Shown here: one piece after another, positions 13,467 to 25,194 of the stretch
Position numbering within the stretch: position 1 is the first letter of the stretch
How the letters are laid out: each line of letters starts with the position of its first letter
Assembly (NCBI RefSeq): GCF_036898095.1
Contig: NC_090739.1
Location: 63,145,979-63,209,978, forward strand
Direction of reading: 5' to 3'
From: Palaemon carinicauda
Taxonomy: Eukaryota > Arthropoda > Malacostraca > Decapoda > Palaemonidae
Length of the DNA stretch: 64,000 nt
The notes under the pieces: generated by a model
The model's input: only the letters and a program-made list of their open reading frames with translations
The model's database searches: none
Told to the model about the DNA's origin: nothing
Position numbers and translations under genes: made by a program

Positions 13467-14660
13467 CGTTGCAGACGAGGAAGAGAAGCTTGGACGATTA
13501 GTGACAGAATTTGGAAGGGTGTGTGAGAGAAGGAAGTTGAGAGTTAATGTGGGTAAGAGTAAGGTTATGAGATGTACGAGAAGGGAAGGTGGTGCAAGGT
13601 TGAATGTCATGTTGAATGGAGAGTTACTTGAGGAGGTGGATCAGTTTAAGTACTTGGGGTCTGTTGTTGCAGCAAATGGTGGAGTGGAAGCAGATGTACG
13701 TCAGAGAGTGAATGAAGGTTGCAAAGTGTTGGGGGCAGTTAAGGGAGTAGTAAAAAATGAGGGTTGGGCATGAATGTAAAGAGAGTTCTATATGAGAAAG
13801 TGATTGTACCAACTGTGATGTATGGATCGGAGTTGTGGGGAATGAAAGTGACGAAGAGACAGAAATTGAATGTGTTTGAGATGAAGTGTCTAAGGAGTAT
13901 GGCTGGTGTATCTCGAGTAGATAGGGTTAGGAACGAAGTGGTGAGAGTGAGAACGGGTGTAAGAAATGAGTTAGCAGCTGGAGTGGATATGAATGTGTTG
14001 AGGTGGTTTGGCCATGTTGAGAGAATGGAAAATGGCTGTCTGCTATAGAAGGTGATGAATGCAAGAGTTGATGGGAGAAGTACAAGAGGAAGGCCAAGGT
14101 TTGGGTGGATGGATGGAGTGAAGAAAGCTCTGGGTGATAGGAGGATAGATGTGAGAGAGGCAAGAGAGCATGCTAGAAATAGGAATGAATGGCGAGCGAT
14201 TGTGATGCAGTTCTGGTAGGCCCTGCTGCTTCCTCCGGTGCCTTAGATGACCGCTGTGGTAGCAGCAGTAGGGGATTCAGCATTATGAAGCTTCATCTGT
14301 TGTGGATAACAGGGGAGGGTAGGCTGTGGCACCCTAGCAGTACCAGCTGAACTCTGTTGAGTCCCCTGTTCAGGCTGGGAGGAACGTAGAGAGTAGAGGT
14401 CCCCTTTTTGTTTTGTTTCATTTGTTGATGTCGGCTACCCCCAAAATTGGGGGAAGTGCCTTGGTATATGTATGTATGATCTGTGGTGGATAACAGGGAA
14501 GGGTGGTCTGTGTCACCCTAGCAGTACCAGCCAAACTCGGTTGAGTTCCTTGTCAGGCTGGGAGGAACGTAGAGAGGAGAGGTCCCCTTTTTTGTTTCAT
14601 TTGTTTGATGTTAGCTACCCCCCAAAATTGGGGGAAGTGCCTTGGTATATGTATGTATGT
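13467..14660 (+). mobile_element. 5'-truncated LINE with duplicated 3' tail
   Basis: The insertion starts within the RT thumb region (ADEEEKLGRLVTEFGRVC) and runs to a TATG-repeat tail. Coding pieces at 13462-13773 and 13764-14048 are in two frames because of an indel near 13760, and a TAG at about 14045 cuts the second. The 3' UTR is present twice in tandem (about 14282-14477 and 14484-14660), each copy with the CCCCC-AAAATT-GGGGG hairpin and the TATG tail. The 12-bp target duplication fixes both ends. Confidence 0.9.
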
Positions 14661-14672
14661 ATGATTTTTGCT
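14661..14672. repeat. target-site duplication, right copy
   Basis: ATGATTTTTGCT, the partner of 13455-13466. Confidence 0.85.
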
Positions 14673-14943
14673 AATATATTAAATAGTTTTTGATAAAATG
14701 ACTGGAAATTTTTATATGATGAAGGTATCATATATGTCTAAAACATATATAGAAATTGTGTATTTTGAGTTATTAGAAAACAAAATTCATGGCATGGTGG
14801 ACGGTTTCCTTATGACAGCATGTACTTTAAAAGGTCGAGAGATATAAGGATCCAGATTACCAGCTCGGTCTTCTGCCTCACAATCTAATTGCCTAAGAGG
14901 CAACTAGGATTGTGAGAATACAAGGGTTTAGCAGCAGAAGAGT

Positions 14944-15300
14944 CTAAAGTAAATAAAGAATTTGAGGCTCTGAGAGGATCTCGACTTTAAGGTGCAGTAA
15001 ACCATTAGAACCCTTAATGAATGGGACGCTATTACCCCTAGACCCAGCTTGAGAAGTCGGGTTAGGGTTACCAACCAGGTAGGTAAGATCATAATTACCA
15101 CCTTTAAGTGAAGACTCGCCGACCTTTTGAAGTTCAACAAAGAAAGCTAATAAGTTGAGCTTTTGAAGCTCGTTCAAACTTACTGGTAAAGTGCTGTGCA
15201 GTATTAGAGAACGGTGTTATGTCATTATCGTCGTCATCCTCGCTATAAAGAACTAGCTTAGTCTTGTCTGGATTTCCCCCTGAACTAAAAGCAAGTTTCA
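14944..15300 (-). other. unidentified open stretch
   Basis: The minus strand is open for 77 codons from 15177 to 14944, with no similarity that I recognise. It may be a fragment of a retroelement gag. It is not supported as a gene. Confidence 0.2.
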
Positions 15301-15393
15301 TTTTGCACTTTGAACTTTAAACATACTTTTTGATAAGAGGAACAGTGAGGTATTCGCACTCCTCACAATGGTTATCTAATTCACATTACTGTA

Positions 15394-17906
15394 CCGTCCC
15401 TATACAATTAGTGATATCTCTTGATATGAAAGTTTCTGTATATGAAAAATTCGCGATATGAAACGAGATACAAAGATTTTTTCGCTTATTACGAAAAACC
15501 ACTTGTGATATGAAATGAGATACAGTACGAGATCTGCCCGGCTGCCTTGTAGAATTAGCGCGCCGCCAAACTCGAAACTCGCCACCATTGTTCCCCTCTC
15601 TCATTGGTTATCTCCCTAATCTGATGCTAGTTAGCACTAGCATCTATCCTATCGTGCATCTACGTGTCGTAGTTCCTTGACTAGTACGTTTTGGCAGCGC
15701 TATCGTTCAGATTGAATTTTTGTTGGTGATTTCCCTTTCCTGTTTTTAGTTACTGTACTGTATCGTGTTGTGTTATTCAACTCGTGCATTATTATCCAAG
15801 GGTCCCTAGAATGTTGGTGATGTTCAGGGAAAGAAAAAAGGAAACTCTCTAGGAGACTAAGTTGAAGATAATCAAGAAGTGCGAGGCTGTCATGCTGTTG
15901 TGTGTGATTGCTAAGGAATATGGCCGAAATCTGTCGACAATATGCACCATTCTTAAGCTGAAGATAGCCATCAAAGCAGTAACACCTTGTAAGGGTTTGG
16001 CTGTTTTTTCAAGCACATCTATGAGGAGGTAGAGAGACTGCTTCTATTTTGGATTAAGGACAAGAAAATCTCTGGAAAAACGATCATTGAGACTAATCTG
16101 CCAGAAGGGCAGCGCCTTTTTTGGTGATTTCGTTCGTGCTCAGGTCGAAGATGACTCAGGAGAAAGGTCATCGAAGCATTCACTCCTAGAGTTCAAGGCT
16201 TCACACGGGTGGATTGTAAAATTCAAGAGACTATCTGGCATTCATTCGGTGTGCGGCTTGGGGAGGCTGCCAGCTCGGACACAAAAGCGGCCAAAACCTT
16301 TGTTAAGACGTTCGACAAGTTGACTATCAAGGAAGGCTACAGTCCCCAGCAAGTCTTCAACTGTGACAAAACAGATTTTTTGGGAAGAAAATGTCTCATT
16401 GGACATACATCACGGTGGAAGAGAAGAAGCTACCTGGGCATAAGCCTATGAAGGATAGGTTTACTCTTGCACTCTGTGCAAATGCCAGTGGGGATTGTAA
16501 GGTCAAGCCCCTACTGGTGTATCATTCAGAGACTCCTCAAGCCTTCAAGGCCCACAAAGGGCTAAAGCAGAAGCTTCGGGTGATGTGGAGGGCTAATGTG
16601 AAAGTCTAGGTAACAAGACTTTTTTGTCGAGTGGGTAAATTTCTGTTTAGGTCTGATTGTCAGAAAATATTTGGAAGAGAAATGCCTCTCTCTGAAATGT
16701 CTTATGGTGTTGGACAATGCTCCTACTCACCCTCCTGGCCTTGAGGAAGATATCCTTCTGGAGTATTCCTTTATCAAGGTTCTTTATCTTCCACCTAACA
16801 CCACCCCTCTCCAGCCCTTGGATCAGCAAGTGATTTCGAACTTCATGAAGCTCTATACAAAGACAGCACAAACCTCATTTCGATATTTTCATATGCCTCA
16901 GACTCGTCGATCAAGCTGGGTAGGAGGCTTTGAGGTTCACCTTGAACTCTTTGTGGAAGGAGCTGTGTCTTGATCCCGTCTCCGCATGAGACTTTGGGGG
17001 ATTCGACGTAGGCCTAGCTGAAGCCGAAACCGAAAAAGTTGACGATCCTGAACCTGTTCTGCAACGGGAGGTTGAGAAAATCGTTACACTCGGGAGGTCC
17101 ATGGGACTGTTCGTAGATGAGGATGACATAAATGAGCTCGAGGAGCACCAAGAGGAGCTGATGATGGATGAACTGAAGGAGTTGGAGGCCATGCAAATGA
17201 ACATCGTTCAAGAACAGTTCTCTAGCGGCAACAAGGAGGAAGACAATGGCAGAAATTAAGGAGGCGGAGGCTGTAGCTTGTTATCATAACATGGCAGTTA
17301 TTGTAGAAAACACGCACCCCCCAAAAATGGCAGCTATTGTAAAAAAGACATCCCCCAAAAAGGTTTATGCAGGTTCTGTTCTTGCGCAGTGTAATTACGT
17401 TTGCCTGACTCATTTTGGAACATTTTAAAGAGCAGGCAGAAACAAGCTTCCTTAGGTAGTTATTTTTTAAAGAGGCCATTAGAAGGCATAGAGGAAGCTC
17501 AAAGTGATTAGAAAAACAGAAAAGTGCAAGTGATGAAGAATGCTACTTGTAAATGTTTTCTGCCATTTGTCCTCCTCTTCCACTACTGTACGGACATCGC
17601 CTCACTCGAAAGGTAAGGTTCCTCATTTTTGTTATTTTCCATTTGTTATTGCATTATGTTCAAATTATTATTTCATTCACAGGTATTAACAGTTAGGTTA
17701 GGTATTGAATGATTCAAGTGTGCAGTATTTGCTTGTATTTCATTATGGCTAATACAGTACAGTATAGCTTTATTATATATTTAATGTGTTTTTGTGGGGC
17801 TTGGAACGAATTAGGCGATTTACATGTAAAATGTGATTCATCATACGAAAAAATCATAATACGAAAGCCACTCCAGAATGAATTAGTTTTGTATCTAGAG
17901 GGACTA
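15394..17906 (+). mobile_element. Tigger/pogo DNA transposon, decayed
   Basis: A pogo-type element with a broken transposase gene. The ends (CCCTATACAATTAG on the left, CCCTCTAGATACAAAAC on the inverted right end) are similar imperfect terminal repeats rich in the ATACGA/ATATGA motif common to Tigger ends. A second, different Tigger lies at 30732-43002. Confidence 0.75.
15809..16973 (+). pseudogene. Tigger transposase pseudogene (TIGD-like)
   Basis: Read across frameshifts, the order is a helix-turn-helix region (about 15850-15960; AKEYGRNLSTICTILKLK), a CENP-B-like second DNA-binding region (about 16085-16300) and the pogo DDE/D core. The first catalytic motif reads FNCDKTDF, so the Asp is kept but the usual Glu after it is Lys. 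The second Asp is in LDNAPTHP and the third in NTTPLQPLDQQVI. At least three frameshifts (near 16200, 16390 and 16610) and stops make it inactive. It ends in a Ser/Glu-rich C-terminal part up to about 17200. Confidence 0.85.
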
Positions 17907-18879
17907 CTTATGGCTAAAAAAAACCAGGGTGACATCTTAAAATGCACCAAAACGTATCACAATCTGTACAATAGAGTGGGTCAAACCAATATGAAAGTGA
18001 GACCTAAATAACAGAGCCCTTGGCACGTCAACTCTTCTCTTCTTTACATTAACCGCTAGTGTGTGTCATTACTTTACATGTGTAGTGAAAGTTAAGGAAA
18101 TTGGAAATTTTTTCAATTTTAGGGGTAAATGTCAATAAACCAAGCTTTTAAAGAAGCAATACAGTATGAACATCAGGTGAGTATTGTGTAGAAATAAAAA
18201 AGTTATAAAGTCCATTTCTTTTTCAAGAGAACTTTTCACTGAAACATTTATAGATTATCATAATAATTAAATGTTCTATCATTGGTTCAAGATCATCCTT
18301 TACTTTTATATCTTAGCTAGATGTGGTTACCAGAGAAGTAAGTCAGTTTCCATAAAAGACATTCTGCTCAAGCAATGCCATATTTTTTCAACACTGTGTG
18401 GAAGATTTACAACTGGTGGCTTTTAATGAAATAAGAGGAAGGGGCTGTCCAAGAATTTCTTGAAACTACCATTGTTAAATAATATGATTTCCAACATCAA
18501 GAGTGAATAAGAATTGAAACAATAAAACTGGATTTCTTCAGCACAAGGTATGTTAAAATGACTTTCTTTTAAGCTTATTTAGATCTTGTATTATTTCCAG
18601 GACGCAAAGTATAATTTTAGTACTACGTACTGTATTCTTATGCAAATACATACCTCTCTTCCTTTAAATTAATGGTACATTATATCTTTAGCAGAGTTGG
18701 GATGGCTGATGAATTTATTAACTAGGTACTTTTCAAACTCTTCACTTTTGTCTACATCCGCAACTGGTACAGGTGAACTGTTTCGCCTTAATCAAAGGCA
18801 TTTTAATTTTAATTTTTTCCTACACATTTCATGTTTGTGACCTGGGGTCGTCTGTCATCATAGAGAGGAAACAAAGTGT
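17907..18879. other. unassigned AT-rich spacer
   Basis: No gene or repeat recognised. Confidence 0.55.
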
Positions 18880-19159
18880 TCATAAATGCCAGGGGAAAGG
18901 TGGTTGGTGAAATAGATTCATGATCAACACTTCTTTGTGCAGTTTGTAGGTGGCTTGATTGTTCTCATTCATACCCATGTGGCAAGTGTAGATCGTGGCC
19001 TAGTGTTCAGTGGCCGACATTTTCTTTGAGGAAGGAAAGGATATAAAGTGCTATAGTTATTTTTATAATCCTATTAAGATTGTAAGCACCTGAAGCTTCT
19101 GCATATATATTCCTGGCGAGTAAATGTCAGGAGCCAAGAGAACTTGGATCTAGCCTACA

Positions 19160-19960
19160 TTGGAAAGTTTTCTGGGTTTCATATGTTTGAGCTCTACTGT
19201 TTCTGTGCAGACCGCTCCCGATGAGTTTTACCTAAAGAAGTTATGGCCTTCCATAAGTCTTTTAGGCAGGCCTTCCATAAGCTCCATAAGTCTTTCAGGC
19301 AGGCCTTCCATAAGCTCCATAAGTCTTTTAGGCAGGCCTTCCATAAGCTCCATAAGTCATTTAGGCAGGCCTTCCATAAGCTTAGTGAAGGAATGGATAG
19401 GAAAGGCTACTTAGCCCCTGGTGTCCCCTGTGCAAGCGAGTCTGAGACCCAAGAGTTTCCCCAATGCCCATCTGTGTACCATTAACTAGTGTGAGTTATG
19501 GTGAAGAATAAGCCCTAAAGTACCATTGAAACCCAAAAAGTTTTCCCTAGTGCTCACCTCTGTGCATGTGACCTTAGGACCCATGGCTCCAGTAGTGATG
19601 CCTGTGCCTTTGCTTATTGCTCCCTTGTTGTCATTGATCCCCAGTGTTGTAGTTCCTGAAGGAGAAACTCCTGTGGTTTCTACCGCCATGGAAACAGTTG
19701 ATGATTGCCCAGATTTTACTTCTTTGCATGCAGTTTATGAGGAAGCTAGGTAATGGGGAAGAAGTATTTACTGTACGCTTGGTTCCTCCTCCTCTTCATC
19801 TCTTGATTCAGGTGCTTCTTTCAAGAAGAAGAAACAGTAGGAAGGCCGTGGGTCTCCTACCAATCTCGCCTCTCTTTTGGAAGAGGTTAACAGTTCTGCA
19901 ATGGACAGTGCTATTGCCTGGGTAATTAACATGGTTACCCTGGTAGTGAAGCCAATCAAA
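19160..19960 (+). pseudogene. B3 gag-like remnant
   Basis: Short overlapping open pieces of low similarity to known proteins. It is assigned to gag only because it sits upstream of the RT part and matches the corresponding part of B1. It holds a 33-bp minisatellite at 19250-19385. Confidence 0.45.
19250..19385. repeat. 33-bp minisatellite
   Basis: About four units of a 33-bp motif (GGCCTTCCATAAGCTCCATA followed by AGTCTTTTAGGCA); the first unit is shorter by 9 bp. It is in frame with the surrounding open stretch, repeating QAFHKLHKSFR. Confidence 0.9.
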
Positions 19961-20064
19961 GGGTCATGTCCTCATGGGCCCCGAGCACTCTTTCCATCGG
20001 TCAGGTGTTAGAAAGCGCTTGATCGTCTTCCTTCACCCTTCCTACCTGGATAGCGGTGCATTGC

Positions 20065-21470
20065 TTCCTTGTTTTTCTAAACTCTTGACCCTTATGAGGG
20101 AATAGGAGCTCAGAGTTCTCCTGACCCAAAGGTGCTGGGCCTTGGTCCAGTACCAACAGAGTAAGAGAACCCAGGTTTGGAGTGTTCTTTTGTGAGGGTT
20201 GCTCCACTCCAACCAGTTTGTGGCACTCACAAATGAGTGCTATGAACTTGGTGGAGCAACCATGTGGCCAGCAACAGGGGAGTCCTTTGTCACTGACTTA
20301 CGCTTTGCCGCCCCTCGAGGTTGGAGACCTCCTTTTAGTGCTAGTATGGCTTTGGATTGAGTGAACAAACTAGCTGGTCTTTCAAGATCTTGTCCACTTT
20401 TTCAGGGCAGTTCTGACTACGTTTTCTTAAACTCTTGACCCTTGTGAGGGAATAGGAGCTCAGGGTTCTCCTGACCCAAAGGTGCTAGACCTTGTTCCAG
20501 TACCAACAGAGTAAGAGAACCCAGGGTTGGAGTTTTCCTTTGTGAGGGTTGCTCCACTCTAACCAGTTTTTTGTGAGTGCTGTGAATTTGGTGGAGAAAC
20601 TATGTGGCCAGCAACAGGGGAGTCCTTTGTCACTGACCTACGCTTTGCCGCCCCTTGAGGTTGGAGACCTCCTTTTAGTGCTAGTATGGCTTTGGATGGA
20701 GTGAACAACCTAGCTGGTCTAGGAAGATCCTGTCCACTTTTTCAGGGCAGTTCTGTCTTTACGTTTCTCTAAACTCTTTATCCTTGTGAGGGAATAGAAG
20801 CTCAGGGTTCTCCTGACCCAAAGGTGCTGGACCTTGTTCCAGTACCAATAGAGTAAGAGAACCCAGGGTTGGAGTGTTCCTTTGTGAGGGTTGCTTCACT
20901 CCAACCAGTTTATGGCACTCACAAATGAGTGCTATGAGCTTGGTGGAGCAACTATGTGGCCAGCAACAGGGGAGTCCTTTGTCACTGACTTGCGCTTTGC
21001 CGACCCTTGAGGTTGGAGACCTCCTTTTAGTGCTATATGGCTTTGGATTGAGTGAACAAACTAGCTGGTCTTGCAAGATCTTGTCCACTTTTTCAGGGCA
21101 GTTCTGACTTGACATTTTTTTAAACTCTTGACCCTTGTGAGGGAATAGGAGCTCAGGGTTCTCCTGACCCAAAGGTGCTGGACCTTGTTCCAGTACCAAC
21201 AGAGTAAGAGAACCCAGGGTTGGAGTTTTCCTTTGTGAGGGTTGCTCCACTCCAACCAGTTTGTGGTACTGACAAATGAGTGCTATGAACTTGGTGGAGA
21301 TACTATGTGGCCAGCAACAGGGGAGTCCTTTGTCACTGACCTACGCTTTGCCGCCCCTTGAGGTTGGAGACCTCCTTTTAGTGCTATATGCCTTTAGATT
21401 GAGTGAATAACCTAGCTGGTCTTGCAAGATCCTGTCCAATTTTTCAGGGCAGTTCTGACTTTACGTTGCT
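20065..21470. repeat. tandem array, four units of about 350 bp
   Basis: Anchor AAACTCTT recurs at 20079, 20429, 20771 and 21122, so the period is 350, 342 and 351 bases. Units are about 90-95% identical by eye and include TGTGGCCAGCAACAGGGGAG and GGTTGGAGACCTCCTTTTAG. The array lies between the gag-like and RT-like parts of B3 and is absent from B1. A minus-strand open frame (20759-21250) crosses a unit border, which suggests chance openness rather than a gene. Confidence 0.95.
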
Positions 21471-22054
21471 CATCCTAAAATATTAAGTTAGATAAAGTAC
21501 AAGTTACATAATTTTACCCGACCTTATTCTGGTCTCTGCTTCACACAATAACGATTAACTACTGTGCTGTACTTCACATGGAAGCTTATTAATGGAAGTA
21601 TCAATTTTATAAAAGATAGCAGGTTGTAAGTACTATTTTGTGTTTAGTATGTGTATAGGGAATATATGTCACTTTATAATGCAAAAAATCCAACCTACTT
21701 TAAAAATTGACTTACAATTCAAAATACTTGTGGACTGAGTTTTGAAGAGAAGGGATGCCATTGTCCTGATTCTCAAAATGAGTTGGTCCAAAGGTGTCTT
21801 GCCCTAAGAAATGCTTCAGTGTTGGAGTCCCCATCACTTTCCCAGGAGTGATGTCAAGGCAGTGATGGAAATGTGGAGGACTGTGTCGCAAGATTCCCTG
21901 ATACCCTTGCAGTAGCCTTCGAGGGTCCGACCTCCTCTAAGCACTGATCAGAATCAAAGGCAACTTTTGCCCAGAAGGGACCTGTTCCCTATCAGGCCTT
22001 TTTAGGCTACCAACTGGGTCAGTTCAGAAAGCTAGGAAGAGGAGGATGCTGAAG

Positions 22055-22310
22055 GTTTAAAGGCTACTTATAAATGCAGAGGCAAAGGGCAGTGACATAT
22101 TCCTAGCTAGCAGGACAATCTGACCATATATAATCAGCACCCAAGCTAGGACCAGGGAGGGTCAGGCAATGGCTGCTGATGATTCAGCAGGTAGAACTAT
22201 CGGCTCCTCTAAATCCCCCATCCTTAGCTCACAAGGATGGTGAGGTTGCAGATACTACAGGAAACTAATGAGTTTGAGAAGAACTCAAACCCCAGTTGCT
22301 AATAGGTGGT
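22055..22310 (-). mobile_element. tRNA-related SINE, copy 1 (5'-incomplete)
   Basis: Closely related to 55222-55541. Shared stretches include CAGGCAATGGCTGCTGA and CATCCTTAGCTCACAAGGATGG. On the minus strand it has a weak B-box-like GGGTTTGAGTTC. The head with the A box is missing. It interrupts B3 where B1 is continuous. Confidence 0.7.
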
Positions 22311-22371
22311 CTTCTCTGCTGTCATGAGTAGGGGATGCCTTTCATACCATTGGACAACTTGACAGACAAAT

Positions 22372-23007
22372 GTGGCTGGTCTTGGTGTAGTGAATGTCCT
22401 TCAGGAGGGTCAGTCACTAGCTACCATTTCAGGACTATTAACCCCTCCTATTTTGTCCACTGATAGCGTTCTCGGCCTATCCACCAACATCATCAAAGCC
22501 CTAACCTTCATGGCGAAGGTGGAAGGGAAGTTGGAGAAAAATGTGCAAAATGTTATTCAAGACGGATCTCAGGACTCCTACATCAGACTCCTCCTGGTGG
22601 TGAAAACCAGTCATCGACCTCTCCCTTGAATTAATTTGTTCAGCAAACCAATTTCAGGATGGAAATGCTACGTACTATACTATACTGACTCCGTTAAAGA
22701 ATGAGACCTCATACTGTAGTGGATCTGGAGGATGCATACTTCCAAGTACCCGTCCATTAATTTTCTTGAGTACCTCGGCTTCTTCTTCAACGGAATAGTG
22801 TATCAGTTCAAGACTCTGTTTAGGACTGTGCACTGTTCCCCAGGTGTTTATTCAAGTGTTCATGCTGGTGTCAGTTTGGGCAGACTTGCACAAGGGTTAT
22901 GTTGTTTGATGCATCTCGGCAATCAATTGATCCTGCCTTTTTCTGAGAGGCGCTTGCAACAGGATCAACATCGTAGACTATCCTTATGTCTCAATCTGGA
23001 TCCGTAG
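22372..23007 (+). pseudogene. B3 reverse transcriptase remnant, first part
   Basis: The frame around 22710-22760 reads VVDLEDAYFQVPVH, which is RT motif A with its catalytic Asp; the same motif is present in B5 (near 44290) and as IDLADAYWHVPM in DIRS-A. Stops follow at once. The RT is cut at about 23007 by the AAT-tailed repeat and resumes near 25741. Confidence 0.7.
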
Positions 23008-23164
23008 GTAGTAGGTTGGCCAGGGCACCAGCTACCCATTGAGATACTACTGCTAGAGAGTTATTGGGCTTGAGATACTACCGCTAGAGAGTTATTGGGC
23101 CTTTTGACTGGCCAGACAGTACTATATTGGATTCCTCTCTCTGGTTGCAGCTCATTTTGTCTTT

Positions 23165-25194
23165 GCCGACACATACATACATATACCAAGGCATTTCCCC
23201 CAATTTTGGGGGTAGCCGACATCAAACAAATGAATAAAAAAAGGGGACCTCTCCTCTCTACATTCCTCCCAGCCTGACAAGGGACTCAACCGAGTTTGGC
23301 TGGTACTGCTAGGGTGGCACAGCCCACCCTCCCACATGATCCACCACAGATGAAGCTTCATAATGCTAAATCCCCTACTGCTGCTACCTCCGCGGTCAAC
23401 CAAGGAACCGGAGGAAGCAGCAGGGCCTACCGGAACTGCGTCACAATCACTCGCCATTCATTCCTCTTGCCTCTCTCACATCTATCCTCCTATCACCCAG
23501 AGCTTCCTTCACTCCATCCATCCACCCAAACCTTGGCCTTCCCCGTTGTACTTCTCCCATCAACTCTTGCATTCATCACCTTCTTTAGCAGACAGCCATT
23601 TTCCATTCTCTCAACATGGCCAAACCACCTCAACACATTTATATCCACTCTAGCTGCTAACTCATTTCTTACACCCGTTCTCACCCTCACTACTTCATTC
23701 CTAACCCTATCTACTCGAGATACACCAGCCATACTCCTTAGACACTTCATCTCAAACACATTCAATTTCGGTCTCTCCGTCACTTTCATTCCCCACAACT
23801 CTGATCTATACGTCACAGTTGGTACAATCACTTTCTCATACAGAACTCTCTTTACATTCATGCCCAACTCTCTATTGTTTACTACTCCCTTAACTTCCCC
23901 CAACACTTTGCATCCTTCATTCACTCCCTGACGTACATCTGCTTCCACTCCACCATTTGCTGCAACAACAGACCCCAAGTACTTAAACTGATCCACCTCC
24001 TCAAGTAACTCTCCATTCAACATGACATTCAACCTTGCACCACCTTCCCTTCTCGTACTTCTCATAACCTTACTCTTACCCACATCAACTCTCAACTTCC
24101 TTCTTTCACACACCCTTCCAAATTCTGTCACTAATTGGCCAAGCTTCTCTTCTGCGTCCATAACCAGTACAGTATCATCCGCAAACAATAACTGATTTAC
24201 CTCCCATTCATGGTCATTCTCGTCTACTAGTTTCAATCCTCGTCCCAGCACTCGAGCATTCACCTCTCTCACCACTCCATCAACATACAAGTTAAACAAC
24301 CACGGCGACATCACACATCCCTGTCTCGGCCCCACTCTCACCGGAAACCAATCGCTCACTTCATTTCCTATCCTAACACATGCTTGACTACCTTTGTAGA
24401 AACTTTTCACTGCTTGCAACAACCTTCCACCAACTCCATATAACCTCATTACATTCCACATTGCTTCCCTATTAACTCTATCATACGCTTTCTCCAGATC
24501 CATAAACGCAACATACACCTCCTTACCTTTTGCTAAATATTTCTCGCATATCTGCCTAACTGTAAAAATCTGATTCATACAACCCCTACCTCTTCTAAAA
24601 CCACCCTGTACTTCTAAGATTGCATTCTCTGTTTTATCCTTAATCCTATTAATCAGTACTCTACAATACACTTTTCCAACTACACTCAACAAACTAATAC
24701 CCCTTGAATTACAACACTCATGCACATCTCCCTTACCCTTATATAGTGTTACAATACACGCACAAACCAAATCTACTGGTACGATTGACAACACAAAACA
24801 CATATTAAACAATCTCACCAACCATTCAAGTACAGTCACACCCCCTTCCTTCAACATCTCGGCTCTCACACCATCCATACCAGATGCTTTTCCTACTCTC
24901 GTTTCATCTAGTGCTCTCCTCACTTCCTCTCTTGTAATCTCTCTCTTATTCTCATCTCCCATCACCGGCACCTCAATACCTGCAACAGAAATTATATATG
25001 CCTCCCTATTATCCTCAACATTCAGTAAACTTTCAAAATATTCCGCCCACCTTTTCCTTGTCTCCTCTTCTTTTAACAACCTTCCATTTCCATCTTTCAC
25101 TGTCTCTTCAATTCTTGAACCAGCCTTCCTTACTCTCTTCACTTCTTTCCAAAACTTCTTCTTATTCCCTTCATATGAATGACCCAATCCCTAC
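23165..25194 (-). mobile_element. LINE (non-LTR retrotransposon), 5'-truncated
   Basis: The longest copy of the LINE family also present at 1-925 and 13467-14660. On the minus strand it has a 564-codon open frame, then a 3' UTR with the CCCCC-AAAATT-GGGGG hairpin (about 23198-23214) and the TATG tail (CATACATACATATACC on the plus strand, 23169-23184). The endonuclease part is missing. The clade could not be fixed by eye. Confidence 0.9.
23493..25187 (-). CDS. LINE reverse transcriptase, partial
   Basis: The 564-residue frame starts in the linker between endonuclease and RT and covers the whole RT domain. Motifs in order: RGISLLSVVGKVYCRVL, the QGGFRRGRGC block, FMDLEKAYDRV (motif A, catalytic Asp), GPRQGCVMSPWLFNLYVDG and LLFADDTVLV (motif C, catalytic Asp pair). 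A C-terminal region with VLRWFGHVERMENGCLL follows. The last 15 or so residues are out of frame compared with the other copies, so a frameshift lies near 23535. The Met at 25187 is merely the first in the frame; the true protein began further upstream and is lost. It would copy the LINE RNA at a nicked target if complete. Confidence 0.9.
   Translation of the reverse strand: MGHSYEGNKKKFWKEVKRVRKAGSRIEETVKDGNGRLLKEEETRKRWAEYFESLLNVEDNREAYIISVAGIEVPVMGDENKREITREEVRRALDETRVGKASGMDGVRAEMLKEGGVTVLEWLVRLFNMCFVLSIVPVDLVCACIVTLYKGKGDVHECCNSRGISLLSVVGKVYCRVLINRIKDKTENAILEVQGGFRRGRGCMNQIFTVRQICEKYLAKGKEVYVAFMDLEKAYDRVNREAMWNVMRLYGVGGRLLQAVKSFYKGSQACVRIGNEVSDWFPVRVGPRQGCVMSPWLFNLYVDGVVREVNARVLGRGLKLVDENDHEWEVNQLLFADDTVLVMDAEEKLGQLVTEFGRVCERRKLRVDVGKSKVMRSTRREGGARLNVMLNGELLEEVDQFKYLGSVVAANGGVEADVRQGVNEGCKVLGEVKGVVNNRELGMNVKRVLYEKVIVPTVTYRSELWGMKVTERPKLNVFEMKCLRSMAGVSRVDRVRNEVVRVRTGVRNELAARVDINVLRWFGHVERMENGCLLKKVMNARVDGRSTTGKAKVWVDGWSEGSSG

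Larger units (their letters stand above)
12509..14811. mobile_element. DNA transposon with terminal inverted repeats, interrupted by a LINE
   Basis: The left end AAGGGGATCGTCCGCCATGG and the inverse of the right end (AAGGAAACCGTCCACCATG, 14793-14811) match at most of about 19 positions. Without the LINE at 13467-14660 the element would be about 1.1 kb and noncoding, so it looks like a nonautonomous derivative. The superfamily is not clear from the ends, and no target duplication longer than 2-3 bp was evident. Confidence 0.5.

Noticed and set aside
20759..21250. A 163-codon minus-strand frame in the tandem array
   Set aside because: It crosses unit borders and is broken in other units, so it is most likely chance openness within a repeat.
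23296..23931. A 211-codon plus-strand frame opposite the LINE
   Set aside because: It is antisense to the LINE coding frame and 3' UTR and has no similarity of its own.
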